NCBI RefSeq assembly: GCF_963678635.1
Contig: NC_087070.1
Coordinates: 16,711,318 to 16,775,317 of the forward strand
DNA from: Symsagittifera roscoffensis
Lineage: Eukaryota > Xenacoelomorpha > Acoela > Convolutidae
Direction: 5' to 3'
Length of the DNA stretch: 64,000 bases
Made by a program: the position numbers and the translations under genes. Below, one piece after another: positions 43,957 through 55,651 of this stretch (positions are counted from its first letter, which is position 1; each line of letters begins with the position of its first letter). The notes under the pieces were generated by a model. That model did no database searches. It worked only from the letters and a program-made list of their open reading frames with translations, and was not told the origin of the DNA.

Positions 43957-44008
43957 CTTGTTAACTATTCCGCCGCCCCCCCCCCCCCTATTGCAATAAG
44001 GGGGGGGG
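43957..44008. mobile_element. Left part of a C/G palindrome split by element 3
   Basis: Reads CTTGTTAACTATTCC, a long C run, CTATTGCAATAAG and a G run. After the inserted LTR element the G run resumes with GGGGGATAGTTAGCAAG (50906-50922), the inverse of the left arm. This resembles 43280-43370. Confidence 0.65.
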
Positions 44009-44314
44009 TGTGATGAGGCGACATTTAGTACCTCATTTATTTTGCTGTCTTTTGCAGCCACGCTGCATAGTTATTTACCAGTCTGCTCAAGGTCACCGGA
44101 TTGGCCTTACCGAGCGACACACTGTGTGTGATCACTCTTATGTTTTGTATACATCGTTGTTAGATGTAAAGTTTATTCAATCTCTATTTGTTCTATTTCA
44201 TTTAGTCAAAGTCTGACTAACTAAATCTCAAGTAACTAAGAATCAAAGCAACTAATCAATCAATTCACTATTACGAACAATCTAGTTTTGTCCTTTAAAT
44301 CTCGGCAAATCTCA
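44009..44314 (+). repeat. 5' LTR of element 3
   Basis: TGTGATGAGG...AAATCTCA, matching 50600-50905. It includes a CTTTTGCAG acceptor-like sequence near 44046-44057 and the palindrome ACACTGTGTGTGATC-type region; no certain TATA box. Confidence 0.95.
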
Positions 44315-47300
44315 TGGCGCAGCCAGCAGTTCCTGTGAACGAAGACAGGACTGACCTGTTGGGTATTCCCCCTTTTTGGGCGACACCTTCGATTAACCCC
44401 CCATTCCTTTGGGAATCTTGGATTGGACAGTTCTTCCTGGCGGTGGGGTTAAAAGATAACCTGAACCCTCAGGAGTTATTAGCAGAACCCACGGAGGTCA
44501 TCGATGAACCACCTCCAAAAGCTGAGATCATAGGAGCGACGGAAACAGCTGCGGAGGCCGATGCACGCCTCCTCAGAGATCAGGCAGCAGTTCGCCGCAT
44601 GGCCGAATACAATGCCGAGCGCAGAAGGAAAGGCCCCAGAATAGGCCTCAACTGGTTCTATCACGAAGCAGAAGCCCGACTGAAGTCACGGTTGTTTTTC
44701 GCTCTAGGAAACGAAGGGAAACGACGCTTCGCGGATTCCTACCCGCATACGGACATCAGTGTCACTCCTTTCCGTGATTTCCACAAAGCCTGCGAAACAC
44801 TATTCAAGATAGAACGCGATTATACTGTCGAGCGCATTAAACTGTACAACAATATCTTTATGTTGGAAAATGACACCTTTTCTTCATTCTACGCTCGCCT
44901 CAGTGCTCAAATTGCCTTGTGTAATTGGCCACGTGCTCAAGAGAGGGATACCCTGAAAGATCTTTTCATTGGACGAATTCGTGATGTGGATGTGCAACAG
45001 CAGCTGATTAAGGCAAAAGCAGATTTAGACGATACATTCCAACTCGCTCTCGAATGCGAAAAAGGGGCTAGTACATCGGCCCAGTTCCAAAAACTACTCC
45101 CACATAACCAAGTCACTGGAAATGTCAAGATAAAACAAGAACCCACTTTCTTAATACAGTCATCTAGAGGAAAGCGGAATACTCCTCAGAACAACTCTAA
45201 TCGACCAAATATACAAAGTAACAAAGGCAACAAAGCATGTTATTTCTGTGGCAACCCTTTTAGCCCGGAACACAGAAAGTCGTGTCCCGCTCGAGAGGTT
45301 ACCTGCAATCTTTGCAAAAAACGAGGTCATTTTGCTAAATGCTGTAACTCGTCAAGACGTCGCGTCAATTTGGTCGATGATAGTGAGGAAGTGACTGACC
45401 CCTCAATTGACTGTAACTTCATTGATGCAGACTATGATAGCGAACCCGAATACAGTGTGCTACAACTTGAAAGTGCTGTTAGAATTGTAAGCGTTGAGCT
45501 TCTCAAATCAAACAAAGGGAAACCGAGAAGCCTCAGTATCCAGCTGCGTACGGGTTCGAGCTTCTTCTACTCAACCATCGACACTGGAAGTCCTGTCTCA
45601 TTCATTAATAAACGGACTTGCGATTTGATATTACAGCGCAACCCGTCGTTCAAATTTCGAGACGTAGCACGGAATCCTATAGACACTCTGTATGTTGATT
45701 ACAATAAAAAACCAATCCGCCTTCTCGGCTCAGTTTGTCTACCGATCTCGTCTAGTGGTTGGAGAGTGGAAGAGGCTTGCTTCCTTGTCTCGGAGAACAG
45801 AACAAGAAACCTGTTGGGTTTGGACTTACAAGACCAATTGGGAATAGTGACCACCCAACTGAAGGCAGAACACGTTCAGCAACTTGAGGTTCTGAGCCAG
45901 GATCCTGTCTCCGATTATTGGAGTTCTTTCTTCGCTAAAAAATACGCGCACGTATTTAATCGATTAGGAAGATTAAAGAACCACAAAGTGTTTACAAACT
46001 TCAAGTATCCACTGGTACCACGTCAGGTTAAGGGACGTAAAGTCCCAATTCACATCCAGGACAGAGTCGCTAACGAAATCAAACAGTTGGTAAAACAAGG
46101 TCACATTGAGAAACTGGACAAATGCACAACTGACTATTTCATAGCACCCATTGTACTGACTGCCAAGAAGGACGGCTCGATAAAACTTGCTTTAAATGCT
46201 AAACCGATGAATGCGCAAATCTGGAAGAACAAGTACCAGATGCCAAATATTCACGAGCTTGTTGATTCTGTGGCTCAAATAATCACTAAAGATGTACCAG
46301 GCACCGTTTGGTTCACCTCGTTAGACTTGAAATATGCTTTCAGCCAGCTGCCATTGTCTTCAGCCACCAGCAATCATTGTAATTTCAATATTTTATGCGG
46401 AGATGCTACGGGAACCCATCGGTTTAAGACAGGGTTCTATGGGTTGACCGACATGCCAACCGAGTTTCAGAAGGCGATGGATTGTACCTTGCAAGGATTA
46501 GAAGGTGTGGTTTGCTACCTCGACGACATTCTAGTAGTCACGAAAGGAGACGTTCAAGCACATAATGACTTGGTTGAAAGAGTGATGCAGCGACTCGACG
46601 CAGAAGGCTGGGCATTGAAACTCAGTAAGTGCGAGTTCTCAGTAAACCAATTAACATGGCTAGGTTATGTCATAAATGAGCACGGGTACTGCCCGAAATT
46701 TTCAAAGATTGATGCGATTCGATCACTTAAACCTCCCAAAACCTTAAAGCAGCTCCGCTCGTTTATGGGGACGTTAAATCACTTACAACGATTCATACCT
46801 GATCTACACACATATACCGTTCATTTCCGAGAATCTCTAAAGGCATGTAACAAACAGTCTTTTCGGTGGGGGGAGGAACAAGATAGCGCCTTCAAGAGTA
46901 TAATAAATATGTTGGCTAATATTCCCAATTTATTCCATTATGACTCTTCAAAAAGTTCTCGGGTGAAATGTGACGCTAGTCATAACGGGTTAGGGGCATG
47001 TTTGGAACAGGAGATCGAACCAGGAGTTTGGACCCCAACCGCGTTTGCCTCACGCTTTCTCAATAATGCTGAGACAAAATATAGTACGAATGAACTTGAG
47101 TTGTTGGCAATCGTTTGGGCGTGCGAACATTTTCGTACTTATTTATTGGGCAATCGTTTTCAAGTATTAACCGACCACAAAGCCTTTATTTCGGCATTGA
47201 GTGAAAATTATAATAACAAATCCTATCAGTCGCGTCTTTCACGTTGGGCGGACCGGTTATTACCATTCGATTTCGAAGTTATTCACGTGCCTGGGGTTAC

Positions 47301-47643
47301 TTTAGGCATTGTGGATTATCTGTCTCGACATCCAACCTTCCCAGCTCCAGCGCCATCAATCTACGATGAACTTTTTGTTGTAAAGTCTATTGAGGCATTC
47401 AATTCGGCCTTATCATTTATAAATACATTTAATATACTTGACTCGTCTAGTAAGTTATGTTCTTCGTCGCAAGAGGTCGATGTGCCTCAAATTCATAAAT
47501 CAAAGTGTTTTCTCGACCAATCAAATCACGTTATGCAAATTCGCGCGTTCGGTCTCTCACCGCGTGAGGGCGTCGAGTCATGTTGTTGCAGAATTGACCA
47601 ATCAGAAACCGGTATGCTAATTAATAATCGCAAAACAAATTAG
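44314..47643 (+). CDS. Gag-protease-RT-RNase H polyprotein of element 3 (1109 aa)
   Basis: Gag occupies residues 1 to ~350, ending in two zinc knuckles: an atypical CX2CX7HX3C near 309 and CX2CX4HX4C near 331. The protease DTGSP is near 423, RT YLDD near 734 and RNase H DASHNG near 886, with TDHK near 953. The RT region keeps its catalytic Asp residues, but the conserved ALD-type motif upstream reads ALN. The ATG is forced: an in-frame stop lies 18 bases upstream and the next Met is past residue 90. The last ~90 residues after RNase H look unstructured, and a GTAAGT splice donor lies at 47450. Integrase is in another frame downstream. Confidence 0.92.
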   Translation: MAQPAVPVNEDRTDLLGIPPFWATPSINPPFLWESWIGQFFLAVGLKDNLNPQELLAEPTEVIDEPPPKAEIIGATETAAEADARLLRDQAAVRRMAEYNAERRRKGPRIGLNWFYHEAEARLKSRLFFALGNEGKRRFADSYPHTDISVTPFRDFHKACETLFKIERDYTVERIKLYNNIFMLENDTFSSFYARLSAQIALCNWPRAQERDTLKDLFIGRIRDVDVQQQLIKAKADLDDTFQLALECEKGASTSAQFQKLLPHNQVTGNVKIKQEPTFLIQSSRGKRNTPQNNSNRPNIQSNKGNKACYFCGNPFSPEHRKSCPAREVTCNLCKKRGHFAKCCNSSRRRVNLVDDSEEVTDPSIDCNFIDADYDSEPEYSVLQLESAVRIVSVELLKSNKGKPRSLSIQLRTGSSFFYSTIDTGSPVSFINKRTCDLILQRNPSFKFRDVARNPIDTLYVDYNKKPIRLLGSVCLPISSSGWRVEEACFLVSENRTRNLLGLDLQDQLGIVTTQLKAEHVQQLEVLSQDPVSDYWSSFFAKKYAHVFNRLGRLKNHKVFTNFKYPLVPRQVKGRKVPIHIQDRVANEIKQLVKQGHIEKLDKCTTDYFIAPIVLTAKKDGSIKLALNAKPMNAQIWKNKYQMPNIHELVDSVAQIITKDVPGTVWFTSLDLKYAFSQLPLSSATSNHCNFNILCGDATGTHRFKTGFYGLTDMPTEFQKAMDCTLQGLEGVVCYLDDILVVTKGDVQAHNDLVERVMQRLDAEGWALKLSKCEFSVNQLTWLGYVINEHGYCPKFSKIDAIRSLKPPKTLKQLRSFMGTLNHLQRFIPDLHTYTVHFRESLKACNKQSFRWGEEQDSAFKSIINMLANIPNLFHYDSSKSSRVKCDASHNGLGACLEQEIEPGVWTPTAFASRFLNNAETKYSTNELELLAIVWACEHFRTYLLGNRFQVLTDHKAFISALSENYNNKSYQSRLSRWADRLLPFDFEVIHVPGVTLGIVDYLSRHPTFPAPAPSIYDELFVVKSIEAFNSALSFINTFNILDSSSKLCSSSQEVDVPQIHKSKCFLDQSNHVMQIRAFGLSPREGVESCCCRIDQSETGMLINNRKTN
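44315..44330 (+). promoter_or_regulatory. tRNA primer-binding site of element 3
   Basis: TGGCGCAGCCAGCAG starts directly after the LTR with no spacer. It is also the beginning of gag: the ATG uses the last base of the LTR (44314-44316). The tRNA is not assigned. Confidence 0.7.
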
Positions 47644-47768
47644 CTCGCTTCAATTCATTGTCTCCGACCTGAATTGTTAAATTGTTAAAAGATAGTCGCA
47701 ACTCTTTCTTCTCATCTTTAACTCATTCTACTAATTCTTTTTTATCTCACTTCTCTATCTACAACAAC

Positions 47769-50168
47769 ATGAATCCCTCAAGACCTACTTCACTACCACA
47801 TTCCGCTCTTGAACATACTAACGACAAACCAACTACTCAACCAGCTCACAATCCGATTCAACACTCATCACATAGCACAATGGAGGAACAAGCAGAACTC
47901 CTCTCTTTTGTCGAAAACTTCACATTGAGTTCACCTAATTTTCGACGGCCGAGCCCGCGCCCTTCAGTAAGATCTCGTCAAGTAGGACGAATCTCACGAC
48001 TGGACCAGGTACGTCAACGCAATCGGACCAGAGAGCGTGCGGCGAAAACCCGATTTGTTGCTGCCAGGACTGTCTCCAGAAGGGAGGGACACAACCAGCT
48101 TTTGGAGGCTATGCGGAAGTGCCGATTGTCAAGACCGGGCAGAGCTCATTCTGCTGATAAAGTTGGCGTGTATGCAATCAATGGTGGAAAGCCTATCATC
48201 TCCAAGTCCAAGAAAGAAATTGTGGGACTACCGGGATTATTCGACGCTGACTTGCTAGCCGAGCTCACAGAAGAAGATAGATTTCTGGGTCCGATGAAAC
48301 GGGCCATCAATAACAAAGACGTTTCCAGTTTTAACAAACTCGGAACCTACATGGCCCAATTCTGGTCGAAAGCAGCGGTTGTCAACAACTGTGTGATAAT
48401 TGACAACAAACTGGCCATCCCAGAAGTCCTGAGACCAGCTTTTCTTGCCCGCCTTCATCGGTCGCACCCGGGTCAAGAGGCCATGATGTCAGCCTCTGAA
48501 TACATTTGGTGGCCATTTATGAATCGGCAGATAGTCGACACCTGAGAAAGATGCCGCGAATGCACGTTGTATGGTAAGAACTTAAAGCCCGTCAAGACTT
48601 TTCATACCGCTCAATCTTTGCCCTTGTTAACGGGGCCTAATCAGGAGTTACAGTTAGATTTTGCCGGTCCTATTGTAGATGATAGAGGCGTAAAAATATT
48701 CCTCTTGGTAGCTATCGATCGTTTCTCGAAATTTCCTTCTGTACTTATTACAAAAACTACTGGGGCTAAAAAGGTTACGAAATTTCTTGAATCTTATATC
48801 CGAATTCATGGCTTACCTCATTCTATCAGGACTGATCATGGCGCCGGTTTTAAAAACGAAAAATTACAACAATTCTGTTCTAGTAAATGTATCAAACACA
48901 TCTTTTCCCCAGTCGGAGACCATCGGGGCTCTGGCCTCGTCGAACGTACGATACAAACAATAAAACGCAAGTTAGGCACTGAACAACTGGATCCTACTTT
49001 CGGTAACTTGAAAGAAGTACTCTATCGAATTATAGAAGATATCCGTAAAAGCAATCATTCTACACTTAAGAAGTCACCTTTTGAAATGCACTTCGGACGT
49101 AAACCCAATACTGAATGGTCACAAGCTTTTCATAATATAGTTAATTCTGATACTTCAGCACAAAGACTTGAACGCAACCTCTTGACGCCGGATCAAATTG
49201 CCAGTCAAGACTATAGTCGAGATCGTGCCAAAGTGGTGCCAAGAGGCAGTCTCAGTCCTCAGATTTCCCCACGGTTCAACCCAATGTTCTCTCTGGAGGG
49301 AAACATTGCCGACAGTGCGCCGTACAAGGCGCTGGCCGATCTTGCCCGGGCGGCTAATAACTGGTCTCAACAGAAAAGAAACCTTCCACCAGATGGGGGA
49401 AAACGGGTGCTACAGGAGCTGTCGAGTCGCCATTCGGATCTGGCTCAGTCACTAAAAACAGGCCTCTCTCGCAAAACACTATACTTTGCGGAAGACCGGT
49501 CAATCAATACGCCTCCAGAGGCCCAAGATACTGTTCGCCGTCTACCGACACTTCAACCCCGTCGACAGTCTAAGACAACAACATACAACACACTAGGTGA
49601 TCGGCTCCAAACTTCATCTTCAAAAAGTGGGGGAAGAAACCATTTACTCGCGCATCTAACCCAAAATTGCTCGAAAAACGGCCAGCTAACACGAGCGCGT
49701 CATACCCGGCGGTGGTGGACCTTACTGCGGATTCATCTAGTGAGAGCCCTCCCGTTCAGCACGCTTTGCATGAAACTCGGTCATCTACTCCGATGGAAAA
49801 GCGATTACGGCTACACGACGAATCACAACCGGTTACGTTTGGCAGCTCGTCCCTCACACCGGGCCCATCTTCTATGGATACTAGTGTCGACCCCCCGCTC
49901 ACCATTCAGCCTGCTGAGCCCACAACTTGGGTTGCTGGTTCGCATCAAGTACCACTGGACGTGGTTGATTCCGAGAGTCCTATTGTCCAAGGAAAAGGCG
50001 CCCAGGCAGACCAATATTCGTCGCTCCCTTCTCTTTCTCTCCCAGCTCAACCGACTACGGATGATCTGGAAGGCACTCGGGCCTCATCTCGAAACAAAAA
50101 GGCCACAAGATTTTTCGGCGACCCGTTACGGCACTCGGTCGAATCGGTGGAAGAAGCCAACTCATTAG
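47769..50168 (+). pseudogene. Integrase ORF of element 3, interrupted by one UGA
   Basis: The first ATG in this frame is at 47769, after a pyrimidine-rich ~125-nt gap from the RT frame's stop. It has a Ser/Thr/Arg-rich N-terminal ~190 residues, then a zinc module whose HX3H (near 48450) and CX2C (near 48555) flank an in-frame TGA at 48543-48545. The same frame continues into the catalytic core with D (QLDFAGP, near 48657), D (RTDHGAG, near 48832) and E (GLVERT, near 48943). From about 49600 the frame 0 product loses protein-like character while another frame opens. One lesion could be a C-to-T change of CGA. Alternatives are UGA read-through or a passively mobilised defective copy. Confidence 0.8.
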
Positions 50169-50416
50169 GAAAAGAAGCCGACTTGTCATTCTCTACAAGT
50201 ATTGTACCATCTTCCAAGACATACGCAAAAGACGCTTCAGTGCCATCATCCTCTACAAGTATTATACCATCTTCCAAGACATACGCAAAAGACACTTCAG
50301 TGCCATCATCCTCCACGTCACCTAAACGTAAACCTCTTGTTCGGGACCGTTTACACTTAACTTCTCCGGAGGCGTCATTTTCATCCTCGCCAGTTAAAGC
50401 TCAGGACGAAATCTGA
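49599..50416 (+). CDS. Ser/Thr/Pro-rich tail frame of element 3
   Basis: This frame opens after a stop at 49598-49600; the first ATG-independent protein-like stretch is KKWGKKPF (49622 onward), and 49667-50416 is 249 codons. It probably continues the integrase C-terminus after a frame change near the A5/G5 runs at 49622-49632. It contains a 60-bp tandem repeat (50191-50310) giving two 20-residue units with SSKTYAKD. No domain is recognised. It could be a separate small protein if spliced. Confidence 0.5.
50191..50310 (+). repeat. 60-bp tandem repeat, two units, in frame
   Basis: Units 50191-50250 and 50251-50310 differ at a few bases and keep the reading frame of the tail ORF. Confidence 0.9.
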
Positions 50417-50599
50417 AGATCGAAAAAAAAACACTCACTCTTAAACTTTTAACAAAACTTCGTATTTAAACATTATTCTTTTCACCATGCATTTTACGGG
50501 ATAGGGGTGCTATCTAAAATAATGCTTAGGGGTGCTGTCTATTTATTTATGTATTAAACAATTTTTGGGTTCCCCAAAAATTTTCCCTTCCGCGGGGAA
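50417..50599 (+). other. Element 3 3' non-coding region and polypurine site
   Basis: About 180 bases with a TTCCCC/GGGGAA inverted pair. The purine stretch GCGGGGAA directly before the 3' LTR is the likely plus-strand primer, though short. Confidence 0.5.
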
Positions 50600-50905
50600 T
50601 GTGATGAGGCGACATTTAGTACCTCATTTATTTTGCTGTCTTTTGCAGCCACGCTGCATAGTTATTTACCAGTCTGCTCAAGGTCACCGGATTGGCCTTA
50701 CCGAGCGACACACTGTGTGTGATCACTCTTATGTTTTGTATACATCGTTGTTAGATGTAAAGTTTATTCAATCTCTATTTGTTCTATTTCATTTAGTCAA
50801 AGTCTGACTAACTAAATCTCAAGTAACTAAGAATCAAAGCAACTAATCAATCAATTCACTATTACGAACAATCTAGTTTTGTCCTTTAAATCTCGGCAAA
50901 TCTCA
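50600..50905 (+). repeat. 3' LTR of element 3
   Basis: 306 bp, matching the 5' LTR with no difference noticed; followed by GGGGG, the target duplication. Confidence 0.95.
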
Positions 50906-53900
50906 GGGGGATAGTTAGCAAGATCCAAAATGCTTTAAAAAAAGAATCTTTAAAAGCAATACTTCTAAACCGATACGAAAGCAGTTAATCAGAGATTGCT
51001 CAAAAAATTTGTTTTACGTCTTCTGAAGCTCGATTCGATACTCAACCTAAATATCACTATAAAAACAATTTGATGTTGAAGGCTATAAAGAGCCGTTCAA
51101 TTTCTTGGTACCATATTTTAATGCCAACAAAAAACATTGTTGGTGGCTGTAGGTAGTCATTAGGACTCCATAATGATTTCTTCTTTGAACACTTAGCCAA
51201 TTTACTGATTCATTGATATGTGATCTGGCAATCAAATGCATTTATACCTTCAATTAGGAAATCATATCTAAAAGAAATTGCCAAGAATAAAACCAAACTA
51301 TCACAGCTTTCTCTTTTAGTAATGTTTATTATCAAGCCAGATGATACAACCAAACAACTGTAGGTTTTTTAAATTGATTAAGCATTTTTTATAAAATTTG
51401 TTGTCGTCAATTTTTAAGTTTTTTTTTGCCAATCTGGCAATTTACATATTTTTAGCAAGAAAAAGTTGTTTGCTCAAACTAGAAGCAGAAAGCTCTCAAA
51501 TTTTTCTTTTTCTTTGGTTATTTGTATCTTTCGATGTGAATTTCGAAAAAATTGTCTATTTATTTTTTTAAAGTTACTTTTTCGGAAAAATCCTTTGGAA
51601 AATTTTATGCTGTGAAAAATGTGTTTTTTAATTCTATTAAGGTCAATCTGGCCCTGAAAAGTTTTAAATTTTTTCTGCTTTTCCCTGTGCTGACCACGAA
51701 GCACAAACTTCTTTTTCTGACAAAAAGTAGGATTCTGTTTTTCAAAATTACAAAAAATATCCATGTGAAATGATGATTGGCAAAAATGATGATATATGCA
51801 AACATTTTATGAACTGAAACGTCCTACTTAAGCCACACAAAAACGGAGTCTATCTACAAAAAAAGATCCTAACGCTAACATTCCAATTACTACATTAACA
51901 TCATAGGCTATTGTCTTAATGGATTACTTGAGAATAGGAGTGCACAAAAAAAGGCCAAAAAGTGTCCAAAAATGAGTGCTAAAAAGGAGTGCCAAAAAGG
52001 AATCACACGACAGAATAAGAAGACGATTTAATCTAAGAATGTCTCAAACCTAGAGATGTTTCGTCAAAAAACAATTTTACATTAGAGCTTGAAAAATCAT
52101 ATTTTCAGTCACGTTTTTAAAACAATAGTGTTTTTTTTTCTTTTTCGAGGTCGGATTCTTTAAAATAATTAGTAAACATTTTTCCATAATTTAATCGGAT
52201 ATCAAAATAAAATTGTGTCGCCAGTTAAATGGACCGGTTAATTTTGTCGTCTTGTCTTGAAATGTAGTTTCGAAGCAATTTTTAGGAGAGAAAAAAACTA
52301 AGGCTTCGTGCGAGCCCCTGTTTTTCTTAGTAAGTTAGAAAAAAAAACAAAGCAAACATCTATATCCCTCAATTTTCGAGACATGGTTTAAATAAACATG
52401 TTTTTTGTTGATTTTGTTAATGATTGTAATTTTTTGTTATTGTTATTCAAAGTAAAAAATAAATAATTTTGCCAAAGGGTAATTTGTTTCCAATTCGATT
52501 ATCAAATTGATAGGTTTTGAAAAAAAACTGTTAAACCACTTTAAACACGCATTAATTGGGTCAATATTTAAAAAAAAACACTTAATTTTTATTTTTCGTG
52601 ATTTAAGGCGGCTGGAAAATGCTTTTTTCTCCGAATTGTCAATTCGGTTTAGCAGAACCCGCATCCAATTTTAAGCGTTACTGATAAGCGTTACTGACTC
52701 TAAAATTGAGAAAAAATATCACAACCATTTAAAAATCGATTATCATTTCTCTTTTATCTAACAAATTGTTAGCAATTATTTAAAGTTCTAACAGATGATA
52801 ATCTAATATTTTTTATTTGTGTTTCAATACTATTATAATCAGTTATAATTGATTGTTTTTGTCCACGTTTCATTTTTTTGTTTCAAATCATAATCCATTT
52901 TAAGCGTATAAAATCTATTTCAAGGTTTTTACTTGTCTTTTGACTTCAACCTTGCATCTAAAACACTTTAATTTACGTTTTCTATGCTGGTGCGACAATT
53001 TCGAAAAAAAACTAAAAGCAGTTTCAATTTAATTTTTTTTTGTTTTCGGGATTAATTGTTTTCAGGGTGAAATTTCTTTACCCACTACAAATGTTCATTT
53101 TGTTTTAATTTAAGCATTATTTTGGCGTAGTTATTTTTCGATTACCTCTAGAATATTTCAGCTAGTTTGAAATGATCTCTATGAAACTTTTGTTTTTTGG
53201 TGAAATTTATTTTGTGAAATAAAATGTGAGATATCATCTCACGTTTTGAGATTTCGTTACTGAATAAAATAAAATATTTCATAAAAAATGATAAAAAAAC
53301 ATGTTTTTGTTTTGAAAAAAATTTGGCGAAATAAGAGTTATTGATTGAATAAAAAATTATTTTAGGCAATTATAACCTCTTGAAACTATCACACTTTAAT
53401 TGACTAAAATCTTTTAAAAGCCTAATGTTGTCAATTACATTATGCCTAATAAGCTGAAACTTAGATGCGGGAAAATCTCAACGAACAAGCGCAAATTATT
53501 TGATCGCGGTAAAATATTACGAGACTGATCGTATATCAAAGTAGGTTTCTCGATACTATGGTGAGCATCATTTTGTTTATTGGAAAGTGTGAATAGGGTT
53601 CTAATTTGAAAAATCAAATGCACAGATTTTTTTTAACTTTAATTTTTGATTTTCTTTTTTAAGCCGATTTCCAAGACAAAACCAACCTGTTTTGATTGAA
53701 ATGGCAGTTTAAATTTTAATAAAATAACCAAATTTTATGAAATGCTGAAAAACAATGACTAGTTTTATAACAGTAACTGAAAAAATCAATGCCAACTTAT
53801 GAATAGTTCTAAAAGGATTCTGTTTCTATTCTGACAACTTTTATTTTGCGTGCTTTTAAATGCGACATAACATTAAGACAACAAATGAGCGCTAAAACAT

Positions 53901-55651
53901 CAAAAATGAACGGTTCGAATTTAAGCAAAATATTTTTCTCGGTAACATAATTGGAGAATTGTGCGTAGCGTCGTCTTAAAGACCCATAAAAAAGGTTGTC
54001 GTCTTAACAGCTGTCGTCATAACTGCCGGAGCTATCACTAGTAAGCAATAACATAGGTGTTAGTTGAGTGCAATCAGTGTGAAGTAAAGTAATGAGAATT
54101 TGACATTTTTGTGCGCATCTGGTCACGTTTTTGTTGTTGTTCAATAAGTGCAAGAAAAAATAAATGAAATTTATATGCTGCAATCAGATACTATTCTAAT
54201 ACTATTCCAAGGAAGTGGAAAATCTATGTCAAGTTTTTTTGCTGATTTTTCTTTATTGGACAAAATTAGTCGGACACCAAAACGAATTGCGATAGTGCTT
54301 AATGCCAGAGTAATAAATAAATTATTTCTTGTACTTTTCCTTTCGAGGACAAAAACGCAAGTTTGAAAAAATGTAATAAAATATATGAGAAAGCGTTTTT
54401 ATAGTTCTGATGTTCACGAGTACAACAGTTTTTTGTTGCATCCTGACCGGTACAGAATCCAGGTTAACAAAATTACTGTTAAAATCAATTTGACCAGCAA
54501 AATGTTAAAATTAAGAAATTGGCATCAAAGTTTACCTGTTCAGATATTTGGACTGTGCGAACTTCGAAATTAATAGCCTCCTCAAGCCTGGTTGTTAAAA
54601 ATGTAGGGTGAATTTATGTTATTTTAGATTAATAAAGAAAACCCGAAGCGTACAAATTTCCATAAAACAAACTTTGTGTAGAAAACAAATGTTGGCTGAT
54701 TTATCTTAGCCGTTTGATAATGCTCCTAATTTCCGTTTTGATCATAAAACTTTATGACTGATGATATCAAATTTTGATTTCTTTTAGCTCTGCACTTACT
54801 TGTAATAAAGAGTCAAAAACAGCTATTGAAAATTAAAAGAATGGCAAATAATGAGTTTAAAATCAGATATCACCAAACTTTTCATACTATGAAAAGAAAA
54901 CAAAATGTCAAAATAAGTGCAACTTTTTTAACTATTCCATCCAACCTCCCTATAGTACCTTGCACTGAACTGCCAATCCTTGTGAAAAACTAATTCACCG
55001 GTTATGCATATGTAAACATTTTACTTTGTAACGAATCCCGGTCCCCCTGCTAGTTCGGGAGATAATTTACGAGATCCTAAGCGATTCGTTTCAGAGTGTT
55101 GGTGTTACGATCTATCCGTCTGATAGTTTATAGTCAGTCAAACTTTTCGGCAGAACCATAATCTAAAGTACATGCCTATTACGAAGAACTTCAAACATGC
55201 AGAAATCATTTGAAAAGTTCATAAACGGTTTCTAAGACTCCAGTAATTGTTTCAAGAAACTGTTTACCGTTATATAATTGATCTTGAATAAATAATCTCC
55301 ACTCTGTATACATAGACTAGACATTATATTTTATGGGCAACATGGCAGTGTTCTTGACGGTTCAATCACTTATTATTCACGAGAGCGAGATATCATTTCA
55401 CGCGCTAGATCAAGCATGCAGTTTGACTGTACTTTTATGAAGGGACCATCAAGCTCGGGGCATGCGTATGACAAAAAAAATTCTGGTAAATGTTTTTCAT
55501 CCTTTTCAAAATCAAGAAAAAACAAAAATATGAAACACTTCACAACCTAACAAGCGCCTTTCAAAAATTTCATTTTAAAAAGTTTGTCGTAACATAATAA
55601 CAACCAGGGACCCTTTGGGCAAGCAGGGGGTCTTCTAAAAAGCTACCCAGG
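50906..55651. other. Non-coding DNA, no gene recognised
   Basis: AT-rich sequence with only short chance ORFs. Small structures: hairpin GTGAGAT-ATC-ATCTCAC (53226-53242), with a related GAGATATCATTTCACG near 55387, and a 13-bp tandem AAGCGTTACTGA pair near 52673-52698. I found no copy of the Helentron-like family here. Confidence 0.5.

Larger units (their letters stand above)
44009..50905 (+). mobile_element. Ty3/Gypsy LTR retrotransposon (element 3), 6.9 kb
   Basis: Complete: two 306-bp LTRs with no difference that I could find, a primer site touching the 5' LTR, gag-PR-RT-RNase H and integrase frames, and a GGGGG target duplication on both sides. Identical LTRs mean a recent insertion, yet the integrase frame has a UGA stop and a later frame change. 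It is unrelated in LTR sequence and layout to the giant elements and has no env ORF. Confidence 0.93.
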
